5,387 bases of DNA from Candidatus Saccharibacteria bacterium UBA669 (GTDB taxonomy: Bacteria > Patescibacteriota > Saccharimonadia > Saccharimonadales > Saccharimonadaceae), in NCBI GenBank assembly GCA_002299795.1, contig DBNP01000038.1, positions 3,763 through 9,149 on the forward strand. Reading direction: 5' to 3'. Both the position numbers and the translations under genes were made by a program. The notes under the pieces were generated by a model. That model made no database searches, had not been told where the DNA came from, and saw nothing but the letters and a program-made list of their open reading frames with translations. Below, piece by piece: positions 1 to 5,362 of this stretch (position 1 is its first letter; every line of letters begins with the position of its first letter).

Positions 1-176
1 GCCTTCTTCTTGACGACCTTCTTGGCCGACTTGGTGACCACGGTCTGCGTGGTCGTGGTGGCGGAAGCGGACGAGGCGACGGCGATCCCGCCGCCACTGA
101 AGATGAGCGCAAGGCTCATGACTGCCATGACCCAGGCGCGCACGCGCCTCCCGACGGTGTTCTTGGTGAGGTGCAT
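1..176 (-). CDS. Secreted Thr/Lys-rich protein, N-terminal part only (runs off the window)
   Basis: This is the first 58 codons of a gene that continues beyond the left edge. The start is an ATG at 176-174, preceded 7 nt upstream by an AAGGA ribosome binding site (188-184). The N-terminus is a classic signal peptide: a basic region (residues 1-15, with R10, R11 and R13), a hydrophobic core (about 16-34) and an A-S-A cleavage motif ending near residue 39. The mature part begins with a run of threonines and then turns into a lysine-rich stretch (TKSAKKVVKKK), so the exported protein is probably strongly basic and perhaps low-complexity. The codons are very GC-rich (about 63% over the coding part). 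The gene has its own promoter 22 bp after the ABC operon. Export is well supported. The function cannot be told from this fragment; a peptidoglycan- or surface-associated protein is possible but unproven. Confidence 0.75.
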   Translation of the reverse strand, partial: MHLTKNTVGRRVRAWVMAVMSLALIFSGGGIAVASSASATTTTQTVVTKSAKKVVKKK

Positions 177-204
177 TCCCGTTTCCTTTCGATTGTGGGG
201 AAAT

Positions 205-220
205 GTATAGCGCACTATAC
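205..220. promoter_or_regulatory. Inverted repeat over the -10 and start site, candidate operator
   Basis: GTATAG-CGCA-CTATAC is a perfect 6-bp inverted repeat with a 4-bp centre. It covers the -10 hexamer and the predicted start of the secreted-protein promoter, the place where a repressor would block initiation. One arm overlaps the -10 sequence itself, so part of the symmetry could simply come from the TATA-rich promoter. The binding protein is unknown. Confidence 0.35.
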
Positions 221-242
221 TATAAAATCAATCACTTGTCTA
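214..242 (-). promoter_or_regulatory. Sigma70-type promoter of the secreted-protein gene
   Basis: On the minus strand, a TAGACA -35 (242-237, 5/6 to consensus) and a TATAGT -10 (219-214, 5/6) are separated by exactly 17 bp. Transcription would begin near 207, leaving a leader of about 30 nt before the ATG at 176 that contains the AAGGA ribosome binding site. A weaker overlapping alternative is TTGATT (231-226) with TATACA downstream of it. Confidence 0.65.
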
Positions 243-263
243 CGGCCCGTAACGGTGATGGAT

Positions 264-1472
264 CTATGATCGACCAAATATTTCGCGAAGGCTGAGTTTG
301 CGAGTGTACTCTAGCGCACCATAGCGGAAAATTCGAACTGCAATCAACATTATGACGATCGCACTCACAATCAGGATGAGAATGCCCGCCAGGGTCTCCC
401 ATAGCTCGAGGTTGCCGACGGCATTGCGGAGCAGCATCGGGATCGGCGCGGTAAAGGGAAAGAGTGTCAGAAAGCGTACTAGTGGGCTATCGGGAGCGGA
501 GATAAAGAGCGATACAGCGTAGAGTGGCCCAAAAATGAGCATCATGATGATTCCGATGAAACCACTGGCCTCTTTGGCGGTAGGCACGGCTGCGCCGATT
601 GCCACCATTATTCCGGTAAACAGCAAGAAGCTGGCGATAAATATGACCGCGGCGGCGGCAATGCGCAGTGGATCGACGGGGAGGCTCGAAAGGTCAAGAT
701 CGGGAAGGTTCAGCCTATCGCGGAAGAGGAAATACCCAGTGATCGCAGGCACGATAATGATCATACCCTGAACCATGGCCAGGATAATGAGCGAGTAGAT
801 TTTGCCGATGATTAGCGTGCGCGCTTCGACGGTTGTCAGCAGCATCTCAATGACGCGATTTTCCTTCTCCTCCGTTGTACTGGTGAGCATTTGATTGCCA
901 AAAAACGCGATGAGCAGGTAGAACAAAACAAGGAACAGGCCTGGCAGAATCATCTGCTGGGCTGGGTCAAACTCGACACCGTTGCGGTAAGTGATTACTT
1001 TGCCTTTTGTCGAGTCTCTGACGATAGTTTTTGTGTTGGCATCGACTGACGATTCTACCGATGCGCTGAGCAGAGCCTTGGCAACGCCCGTGTAGCGACC
1101 ATTGTCGAAAATGCCCACATCTTTAGCGTAGACCTCAATCTGGCCGTCGGTAAGGTTGGCAGGATAGTAGAAATAAGCATCGAGTGAGCCAGACTTCACC
1201 GCGTCGATCGCCGCAGACTTGCTGGTTGCGGAAGTGCCACCAAACGCTGTGAGGAGCTCGGATTTTATAAGATGCGAGTCATCGGTAACTTGAATGCTGA
1301 ACTTCTGCTTTTCGAGATCTTTGGCGGCCTGCTCGGTCGAGACGTTCGACATGATCACAATACCGAAGATGAACGAGATCATGACAGGGAAGCCAAAAGC
1401 CATGATCCAAAATGCTTTTTTCTTTAGTGTGCGTATAATTTCGAACCGCATGACTGTTCGTAGGTTATGCAT
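264..1472 (-). CDS. ABC-2 type exporter permease, NatB family
   Basis: This is the membrane subunit (402 aa) of an ABC exporter, pairing with the ATPase encoded just upstream. Visible layout: a first membrane helix at about 21-42, a large extracytoplasmic domain at about 43-173, then a block of five helices (about 174-195, 221-250, 271-294, 303-325 and 358-380). The cytoplasmic segment TSTTEEKENRVIEMLLTT (197-214) matches the conserved coupling motif of NatB/ABC-2 permeases, and FPFTAPIPMLLR (338-349) matches their late loop. The start is set by a perfect GAGGAGG ribosome binding site 6 nt before the ATG at 1472-1470. An in-frame ATG 12 codons upstream (1508) lies inside the ATPase gene and lacks such a site. 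The gene overlaps the ATPase stop by 8 bp, so translation is probably coupled. The family includes sodium, drug and peptide exporters, and the substrate here cannot be read from sequence. Confidence 0.88.
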   Translation of the reverse strand: MHNLRTVMRFEIIRTLKKKAFWIMAFGFPVMISFIFGIVIMSNVSTEQAAKDLEKQKFSIQVTDDSHLIKSELLTAFGGTSATSKSAAIDAVKSGSLDAYFYYPANLTDGQIEVYAKDVGIFDNGRYTGVAKALLSASVESSVDANTKTIVRDSTKGKVITYRNGVEFDPAQQMILPGLFLVLFYLLIAFFGNQMLTSTTEEKENRVIEMLLTTVEARTLIIGKIYSLIILAMVQGMIIIVPAITGYFLFRDRLNLPDLDLSSLPVDPLRIAAAAVIFIASFLLFTGIMVAIGAAVPTAKEASGFIGIIMMLIFGPLYAVSLFISAPDSPLVRFLTLFPFTAPIPMLLRNAVGNLELWETLAGILILIVSAIVIMLIAVRIFRYGALEYTRKLSLREIFGRS

Positions 1473-2208
1473 GGTCAGCCTCCTCATTATTTTCATCCCC
1501 ATAGACACTCACAAAAATATCATCAAGTGATTTTCCAGCAAACTTCTTGCGCACCTCGGCAATAGTGCCATAGGCCCGTGCCTTGCCGTCCTTGAGTAGG
1601 ATAATACGATCACAGAGTTGTTCGACCTCTTCCATCTGGTGCGTGATCATCACAACCGTCGCGCCCCGTTTTTGGTGATCTTCAATGATATCCATGAGGA
1701 GGCGGCGGTTGACTGGGTCGAAGCCCTTGGTTGGCTCATCGAGGATGAGCAACTCTGGGTCGCCAAGCACGGTGATACCAAGCTGGATTTTTTGCTGCTG
1801 GCCACCACTGAGTTTGTCGAGTCGAGTCTTGGCTTTGTCGCCAAGCTTCACGCGCTCAAGGAATGCAAGTGATTGCTGACGCGCTTCGTCACGCGAAAGC
1901 CCTTTGAGCTGGCCAAAGTAGACCATTGTGTCAATCACCGACTCCTTTTTATACAGGCCACGCTCTTCGGGCAGGTAGCCGAGCTTCACTCCACCACCTA
2001 CTGAGTAAGGCTTACCATCAATGAGTAGTTCACCGGCGGTAGGGATATAAATACCGAGCAGGGCCCGAATCGTGGTTGTTTTGCCGCTACCGTTGCTGCC
2101 GAGCAGACCAAATGTTTCACCGCGTTGCACATCGAAGCTCAGGTCTTTGATAACCTCTGTTTTGCCAAATGTCATGGCAAAGTTTTTGATAGAAATAATG
2201 CTTTTCAT
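1465..2208 (-). CDS. ABC exporter ATP-binding protein, NatA/YhaQ type
   Basis: This cytoplasmic ATPase (247 aa) powers the permease encoded next to it. All nucleotide-binding motifs are intact: Walker A GSNGSGKT (37-44), the GYLPEERGLY segment at the Q-loop position (77-86) that is typical of the NatA/YhaQ group, signature LSGGQQQK (133-140), Walker B LLILDE (153-158), a GFDP D-loop (162-165) and the switch histidine H190. The C-terminus after about 215 (AEVRKKFAGKSLDDIFVSVYG) is the short tail domain common in this group. The ATG at 2208 was chosen because family homology begins immediately after it (MKSIISIKNFAMTFGK). The reading frame stays open upstream to an ATG at 2316, but that extension looks unlike the family and crosses operator-like palindromes. 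No good Shine-Dalgarno site precedes 2208, so initiation may be weak. It is first in a two-gene operon. Confidence 0.9.
   Translation of the reverse strand: MKSIISIKNFAMTFGKTEVIKDLSFDVQRGETFGLLGSNGSGKTTTIRALLGIYIPTAGELLIDGKPYSVGGGVKLGYLPEERGLYKKESVIDTMVYFGQLKGLSRDEARQQSLAFLERVKLGDKAKTRLDKLSGGQQQKIQLGITVLGDPELLILDEPTKGFDPVNRRLLMDIIEDHQKRGATVVMITHQMEEVEQLCDRIILLKDGKARAYGTIAEVRKKFAGKSLDDIFVSVYGDENNEEADHA
1479..1485 (-). promoter_or_regulatory. Ribosome binding site that decides the permease start
   Basis: The minus strand reads GAGGAGG, followed by six bases and then ATG at 1472. The site lies within the last codons of the ATPase gene. It makes the ATG at 1472, rather than the in-frame one at 1508, the true permease start. 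Confidence 0.85.
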
Positions 2209-2244
2209 GCTATTCAGCGTAGCACAGATAAAGAGTAAACCCCA

Positions 2245-2256
2245 GCCCGGTCGGGC
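2245..2256. repeat. Short GC-rich inverted repeat in the ABC leader
   Basis: GCCC-GGTC-GGGC can form a short GC-rich hairpin about 37 nt upstream of the ATPase start codon, within its probable 5' leader. No T-run follows on either strand, so it is not a convincing terminator. It may only be a small structure in the leader. Confidence 0.3.
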
Positions 2257-2279
2257 GACAAGAATCTTCCTATATTCAC

Positions 2280-2295
2280 ACGCTACATGTAGCGT
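2280..2295. promoter_or_regulatory. Perfect 16-bp palindrome, NrdR-box-like (pair A, distal box)
   Basis: ACGCTACATGTAGCGT is a perfect palindrome. Compared by eye with the published NrdR box (acaCwAtATaTwGtgt), it matches 12 of 16 positions, including all six most conserved ones. The second box of the pair lies 31 bp away centre to centre, which is within the 31-32 bp spacing known for NrdR box pairs. On the minus strand it would sit at the start site of the ABC operon. Confidence 0.5.
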
Positions 2296-2300
2296 AGTAA

Positions 2301-2329
2301 AAATTACCATAGACACTATACGGTGTTAA
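2301..2329 (-). promoter_or_regulatory. Possible promoter of the ABC exporter operon
   Basis: On the minus strand, TTAACA (2329-2324, 5/6 to the -35 consensus) is 17 bp from TAATTT (2306-2301, only 3/6), which is preceded by an extended -10 TG at 2309-2308. Initiation would fall near 2294, giving a leader of about 86 nt before the ATPase ATG. An equally weak alternative is TTTACT (2301-2296), 18 bp from GAATAT (2277-2272). Either choice is overlapped by the palindrome at 2280-2295. Confidence 0.3.
2311..2326. promoter_or_regulatory. NrdR-box-like element (pair A, second box)
   Basis: AGACACTATACGGTGT matches 12 of 16 positions of the NrdR box consensus, with intact outer ACAC/GTGT-like parts but mismatches at two conserved core positions. 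It is 15 bp from the palindrome at 2280-2295, the usual gap for tandem NrdR boxes. It overlaps the -35 and spacer of the proposed ABC promoter. Confidence 0.38.
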
Positions 2330-2364
2330 CGCGGTGCGTTGCGAAAAAAACATAGCCAAAATAC

Positions 2365-2393
2365 TTGAAATCTCCATATATAGCGCATATTAT
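2365..2393 (+). promoter_or_regulatory. Sigma70-type promoter of the nrdA operon
   Basis: TTGAAA (2365-2370, 5/6) and TATTAT (2388-2393, 5/6) are separated by exactly 17 bp. A run of seven A residues at 2344-2350 sits where a distal UP element would be. Transcription would begin near 2400, giving a leader of about 165 nt before nrdA. NrdR-like boxes fill the spacer and cover the region just after the start, a layout that suits repression. Confidence 0.7.
2371..2386. promoter_or_regulatory. NrdR-box-like element in the nrdA promoter spacer (pair B, box 1)
   Basis: TCTCCATATATAGCGC matches 11 of 16 positions of the NrdR box, with nine of the ten core positions (CwATATATwG) agreeing. It occupies the spacer between the -35 and -10 hexamers almost exactly. 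Its partner at 2403-2418 is 32 bp away centre to centre, as expected for NrdR pairs. The outer flanks match poorly. Confidence 0.5.
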
Positions 2394-2402
2394 TTTATAC
2401 AG

Positions 2403-2418
2403 ACACTACATATGTAGT
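2403..2418. promoter_or_regulatory. NrdR-box-like element at the nrdA start site (pair B, box 2)
   Basis: ACACTACATATGTAGT matches 12 of 16 positions of the NrdR box in the register 32 bp from box 1. The same stretch also holds a perfect 14-bp palindrome, ACTACATATGTAGT (2405-2418), whose centre is 1 bp off that register. The symmetry may therefore belong to a slightly different box or another regulator. It lies just downstream of the predicted transcription start, where binding would block the polymerase. Confidence 0.48.
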
Positions 2419-2455
2419 AGTTCAGCAAAATAGACACCACCGCAAGATTATCGTA

Positions 2456-2479
2456 GAGCTAGCTCACCACACTAGTGGT
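2456..2479. repeat. Two adjacent inverted repeats in the nrdA leader
   Basis: GAGCTAGCTC (2456-2465) is a perfect 10-bp palindrome. It is followed directly by ACCAC-ACTA-GTGGT (2466-2479), a 5-bp stem with a 4-nt loop. Both lie in the transcribed leader, about 45 bp before the leader ORF. The second could form a small RNA hairpin; it has no U-run and is too weak to be a terminator. Confidence 0.35.
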
Positions 2480-2521
2480 AGGTTTCTTGCTGTGTATCTG
2501 GACACTTTGAGGGAGGTGCCA

Positions 2522-2554
2522 GTGGTCAAGGAAGACATTAAATATAAGGGATAG
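2522..2554 (+). CDS. Possible 10-residue leader peptide upstream of nrdA
   Basis: A GTG start at 2522 is preceded by GAGGGAGG (2509-2516) at 5-nt spacing, a better ribosome binding site than that of nrdA itself. It reads MVKEDIKYKG and stops at TAG (2552-2554), 12 nt before the nrdA ATG and in the same frame as nrdA. It could be a leader peptide that couples ribosomes to nrdA, or the remnant of a longer N-terminus cut off by the in-frame stop. At this length the coding claim rests only on the ribosome binding site and position. Confidence 0.35.
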   Translation: MVKEDIKYKG

Positions 2555-2566
2555 GGTAGAGCAAAC

Positions 2567-4975
2567 ATGACAAACATTCACGTGGTTAAACGCGACGGCA
2601 CCCGCGAACCATTTGACGCCAACAAGATAAACCTGGCACTTGTGCGCGCAAGTGAGGGTTTGCCTGATCAGATTAGCAAAGTAGTACAGGTTGCAACCGA
2701 GCTACAGCTAACACTATTTGACGGTATCACGAGCGAAGAGCTCGACGAGGCCGTGATTCATACAGCGCTGCAAAATGTTAAAGATGACCCAGACTTTGAT
2801 ACGATTGCCGCGCGTCTATTGCTAAAAAACATTTACAAAAACATTCTTGGTGACTATAAAGACGATGCTGAACTAGAGAAGCTACATGCTGCCCACTTCG
2901 CAACCTACATCAAACAGGCTGTCAAAGATGGATTGCTGGATAAGCGCATGGCCGACAGTAAACTATTTGATCTCAAAATACTGGGCGGTGCGCTAGATCC
3001 ACAGAAAGACAAGCTGAGCAAATACCTAGGGGTGATCACAAACAAAAATCGCTACGCACTGCGCAAGCAAAATGGTGACCCGCTCGAGACACCACAGTTT
3101 ACCCACATGCGTATTGCAATGGGGCTGAGCTTCAACGAGAAAGATCCCACCAAAGCTGCGCTTGATTTCTACAAGCATATGAGCAACCTCGACTATTTGC
3201 CTGGTGGAAGCACGCGGGTCAACGCTGGCGGCTCCTTCCCTCAGCTGTCGAACTGCTTTGTGATCGATGTCGAGGATGACATGGAAAGCATTGCCAAAAG
3301 CATTCGTGACACGATGTGGATTGCCAAAGGCACGGGTGGAATCGGCATTAGTATGAACAAATTACGTGCCGCTGGTAGCCCGGTCAAAACCACCAACACT
3401 GTCAGTACTGGACCGCTGCCATTCATGAAAATGATCGACACTGCACTCTTTGCGGTATCTCGTAAGGGCAAAAAAGCAGGCGCAGCTGCGATCTACATGG
3501 AGAACTGGCATCTGAACTTTCCGGCGTTTATGGATCTGCGTGAAAACAACGGTGATCCCTACTATCGCACCCGATTTGCCAATATCGCTGTATACATTAG
3601 TGACGAATTTATGAAACGAGTACAAAAAGAGCAGGACTGGTATATGTTCGACCCAGCCGAAACAGCCGACCTGAGCGAACTGTACGGCGAAGCTTTCAGC
3701 AAGCGCTACGGTGAATATGTCAAGCTGGCAGAAGCAGGCAAGCTACGGGTGTTCGAAAAGGTATCAGCGCGTCAGCAGTGGCGACAAATCTTGATTCGTC
3801 TGCAAGCAAGTAGCCACCCATGGATTACCTGGAAAGACAGTATCAACGTGCGGGCGCTCAACAACAACGTCAGCACGATTCACTCATCGAACCTATGCAC
3901 CGAGATTACACTACCAAATGACAAAGACAATATTTCGGTCTGTAACCTCGTGAGTATCAACCTATCGGCGTTTTTGGACGTGGAGTCTAAAACATGGGAC
4001 TGGAAGCGGCTCGCCGCAGCCACACGCAGCGCAATCCGTCAGCTTGATAATCTATGCGACGTAACAGACACCCCGATCCCCGAAGCGATCAATAGTATCA
4101 AAACAACCCGCGCACTTGGCCTTGGCATCATGGGCTTCACTGATGTCGTTGAAAAAATGGGCTTTAGCTATGAGTCTGAAGCGGCCTACGATTTGATGGA
4201 CCAAATGGCAGAATACATCAGCTACTATGCAATTGATGAGTCAGCCGAGCTTGCCAAGACTCGCGGCGCCTACCCTGATTTCAAAGGTAGCGGCTGGAGC
4301 AAGGGCGAGCTGCCTGTAGACAGCCTCGACAAGCATGAGAAAGACCGCAAAGTAAAGGTCAAGCTCACGCGCAAAAAGCGGCTAGACTGGGAATTGCTAC
4401 GCAAAAAGAGCACCAAGGGTATGCGCAACGCGACACTCATGGCGATTGCACCAACAGCAAATATTGCACACGTCGCCGGCACGACGCCCGGTATTGATCC
4501 ACAGTTTGGCCAAATTTTTAGCCGCAGTACGCTCAACGGTAAATTCCTGGAAGTGAATACCAACCTAGTGCGCGACCTCAAGCAGCTTGATCTGTGGGAC
4601 GAGGTTAAAGAACAGCTGCTCGTTGAGCAGGGTGACCTGAGCAACATCGAGGGTATCCCGCAGCATTTGAAAGATGTCTACAAGACCTGCTTCCAACTGA
4701 GTCCGTTTGCCTTTATCGAAGTTGCCGCACGCGCCCAGAAGTGGGTGGACCAAGCGATTAGTCGCAACATGTATCTTGAAAGCCGGAGTATTGATGACAT
4801 GGAAACGGTATATATGGAGGGTTGGCTACGTGGCCTCAAAACGACGTACTACCTGCATATGAAGCCACGACATCAAGCAGAACAGAGCACTACAAAAGTA
4901 AATAAAGCAGAAGCAATTGCCGCTGGCGGCGCCCGCAAAACAGGATTTGGCTTCGCAAAGAAACAGAACGTATAG
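2567..4975 (+). CDS. nrdA: Class I ribonucleoside-diphosphate reductase large subunit, lacking the C-terminal redox cysteines
   Basis: This is the catalytic subunit (802 aa) that reduces ribonucleotides to deoxyribonucleotides for DNA synthesis, together with a radical-generating small subunit (NrdB) not seen here. It opens with an ATP-cone (about 1-95, VVKRDGTREPFDANKI), the activity-regulating domain. The barrel follows, with active-site C230 and C459 (E. coli C225, C462), the N442-L-C444-T-E446 triad (E. coli N437, C439, E441), the phosphate loop APTANIA (628-634) and radical-transfer tyrosines Y761-Y762 (E. coli Y730-Y731). About 40 residues follow the tyrosines, and none is cysteine: the usual CxxC or CxxxxC tail is absent. 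A separate ORF 8 bp downstream supplies such a motif. The start at 2567 fits the family. Its own ribosome binding site is weak (TAGGG about 10 nt upstream). Expression is probably NrdR-controlled. Confidence 0.96.
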   Translation: MTNIHVVKRDGTREPFDANKINLALVRASEGLPDQISKVVQVATELQLTLFDGITSEELDEAVIHTALQNVKDDPDFDTIAARLLLKNIYKNILGDYKDDAELEKLHAAHFATYIKQAVKDGLLDKRMADSKLFDLKILGGALDPQKDKLSKYLGVITNKNRYALRKQNGDPLETPQFTHMRIAMGLSFNEKDPTKAALDFYKHMSNLDYLPGGSTRVNAGGSFPQLSNCFVIDVEDDMESIAKSIRDTMWIAKGTGGIGISMNKLRAAGSPVKTTNTVSTGPLPFMKMIDTALFAVSRKGKKAGAAAIYMENWHLNFPAFMDLRENNGDPYYRTRFANIAVYISDEFMKRVQKEQDWYMFDPAETADLSELYGEAFSKRYGEYVKLAEAGKLRVFEKVSARQQWRQILIRLQASSHPWITWKDSINVRALNNNVSTIHSSNLCTEITLPNDKDNISVCNLVSINLSAFLDVESKTWDWKRLAAATRSAIRQLDNLCDVTDTPIPEAINSIKTTRALGLGIMGFTDVVEKMGFSYESEAAYDLMDQMAEYISYYAIDESAELAKTRGAYPDFKGSGWSKGELPVDSLDKHEKDRKVKVKLTRKKRLDWELLRKKSTKGMRNATLMAIAPTANIAHVAGTTPGIDPQFGQIFSRSTLNGKFLEVNTNLVRDLKQLDLWDEVKEQLLVEQGDLSNIEGIPQHLKDVYKTCFQLSPFAFIEVAARAQKWVDQAISRNMYLESRSIDDMETVYMEGWLRGLKTTYYLHMKPRHQAEQSTTKVNKAEAIAAGGARKTGFGFAKKQNV

Positions 4976-4980
4976 GAGGG
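4974..4980 (+). promoter_or_regulatory. Strong ribosome binding site for the 57-aa ORF
   Basis: AGGAGGG begins within the nrdA stop codon (TAG, 4973-4975) and is followed after 3 nt by ATG at 4984. A near-perfect Shine-Dalgarno here shows the small ORF is meant to be translated on its own, probably by ribosomes just released from nrdA. Confidence 0.8.
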
Positions 4981-4983
4981 TAT

Positions 4984-5157
4984 ATGAACGCATCAACAAT
5001 CATCAATGACAACATGACACTTGAGGAAAAGCTCCAGGCGATCAGCGACGCCATGGAACAGGCCCAGACTGCGGCCAACGAAGCAGCGACTAAGCGCGGT
5101 GAAGTTGCCGCACCAATTGATCCAGCCGATCTGACCATGTGCGACGGCTGTCAGTAG
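4984..5157 (+). CDS. 57-aa protein ending in CDGCQ, probable detached redox tail of NrdA
   Basis: This small ORF starts 8 bp after nrdA behind a strong ribosome binding site. Residues 1-40 (MTLEEKLQAISDAMEQAQTA and following) look helical and Ala/Glu/Gln-rich. Residues 41-52 (VAAPIDPADLTM) look flexible, and the protein ends in C53-D-G-C56-Q. In class I reductases the large subunit itself ends in a flexible arm with a cysteine pair very near the C-terminus, which re-reduces the active-site disulfide and is then recharged by thioredoxin, glutaredoxin or NrdH. NrdA here lacks that pair, so the inferred role is the arm acting as a separate peptide. The frame is -1 relative to nrdA and open upstream across the junction, so a frameshift fusion or a sequencing indel remains possible. 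It could also be an unrelated small redox or metal-binding protein. Confidence 0.75.
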   Translation: MNASTIINDNMTLEEKLQAISDAMEQAQTAANEAATKRGEVAAPIDPADLTMCDGCQ

Positions 5158-5170
5158 GGGGCGTATCATT

Positions 5171-5362
5171 ATGACACCCGAACAACGGGCGCTGCTTGCA
5201 GCGCAGTATCCTGCACATACCTTCGCCGACCACGGCACGCATATTGTCGCGACACCTGAGCGCCGGCCGACAACCGATGAGGTACTCAGAGAAGCGTTTC
5301 GTCGCCTCGGCTTCCACTATGTGCGTAGCGCAGAAGTAGAGGCGGCACTAGAGCGCGCATGA
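5171..5362 (+). CDS. Hypothetical 63-aa protein in the nrdA operon
   Basis: I do not recognise this protein. It begins 13 bp after the CDGCQ ORF, with AGGGGG (5156-5161) 9 nt before the ATG as a passable ribosome binding site. Its stop codon overlaps the start of the next gene (ATGA, 5359-5362). That packing supports a real gene transcribed with nrdA. The sequence is charged and soluble-looking, with no membrane segment, signal peptide or cysteine. A probable helix runs from about 34 to 47 (TTDEVLREAFRRLG), and a second helical stretch ends the protein (SAEVEAALERA). Three histidines (H16, H21, H24) fall in a short region, but no known metal motif is evident. Co-transcription hints at a role near deoxynucleotide synthesis, which is inference only. 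Confidence 0.6.
   Translation: MTPEQRALLAAQYPAHTFADHGTHIVATPERRPTTDEVLREAFRRLGFHYVRSAEVEAALERA

Larger units (their letters stand above)
2209..2566. other. Divergent intergenic control region between the ABC operon and nrdA
   Basis: These 358 bp lie between the starts of two divergent operons. The centre is AT-rich (2341-2420 is about 30% GC, against roughly 50% around it) and has an A-tract at 2344-2350. It contains the nrdA promoter, two pairs of NrdR-like boxes, a possible ABC promoter, several short inverted repeats and a leader ORF, each listed separately. I see no tRNA, known riboswitch core or strong intrinsic terminator in it. Confidence 0.8.

Noticed and set aside
10..210. Plus-strand open frame of 66 codons opposite the secreted-protein gene
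   Set aside because: It is antisense to a reading frame with a clear signal peptide, ribosome site and promoter, and its translation resembles no protein.
241..263. Intrinsic terminator after the ABC permease
   Set aside because: The short symmetric sequences here (TACG-GCC-CGTA and CCGT-A-ACGG) overlap each other, are only 4 bp and have no T-run, so I do not call a terminator.
1618..1879. Plus-strand open frames opposite the ABC ATPase
   Set aside because: They are shadows of the Walker B and signature region of the ATPase, with no independent support.
2209..2316. N-terminal extension of the ABC ATPase to the ATG at 2316
   Set aside because: The extra 36 residues do not look like the family, cross operator-like palindromes and a probable promoter, and the normal family N-terminus starts at 2208.
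2435..2450. A third NrdR box 32 bp after the one at 2403-2418
   Set aside because: The sequence at that register has almost no match to the consensus; only the GACAC start of the preceding bases is shared.
4270..4647. Minus-strand open frame of 125 codons inside nrdA
   Set aside because: It lies opposite highly conserved NrdA sequence, including the phosphate loop. Its translation is Ser/Arg/Leu-rich shadow sequence, and no ribosome site is evident.
4973..4987. Readthrough of the nrdA TAG joining it to the CDGCQ ORF
   Set aside because: In the nrdA frame, a second stop (TGA, 4985-4987) follows three codons later, so simple readthrough cannot reach the tail.
4993..5317. Minus-strand open frames opposite the two small operon genes
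   Set aside because: The plus-strand ORFs have ribosome sites, tight spacing and stop-start overlap that fit an operon. The antisense frames have none of these.
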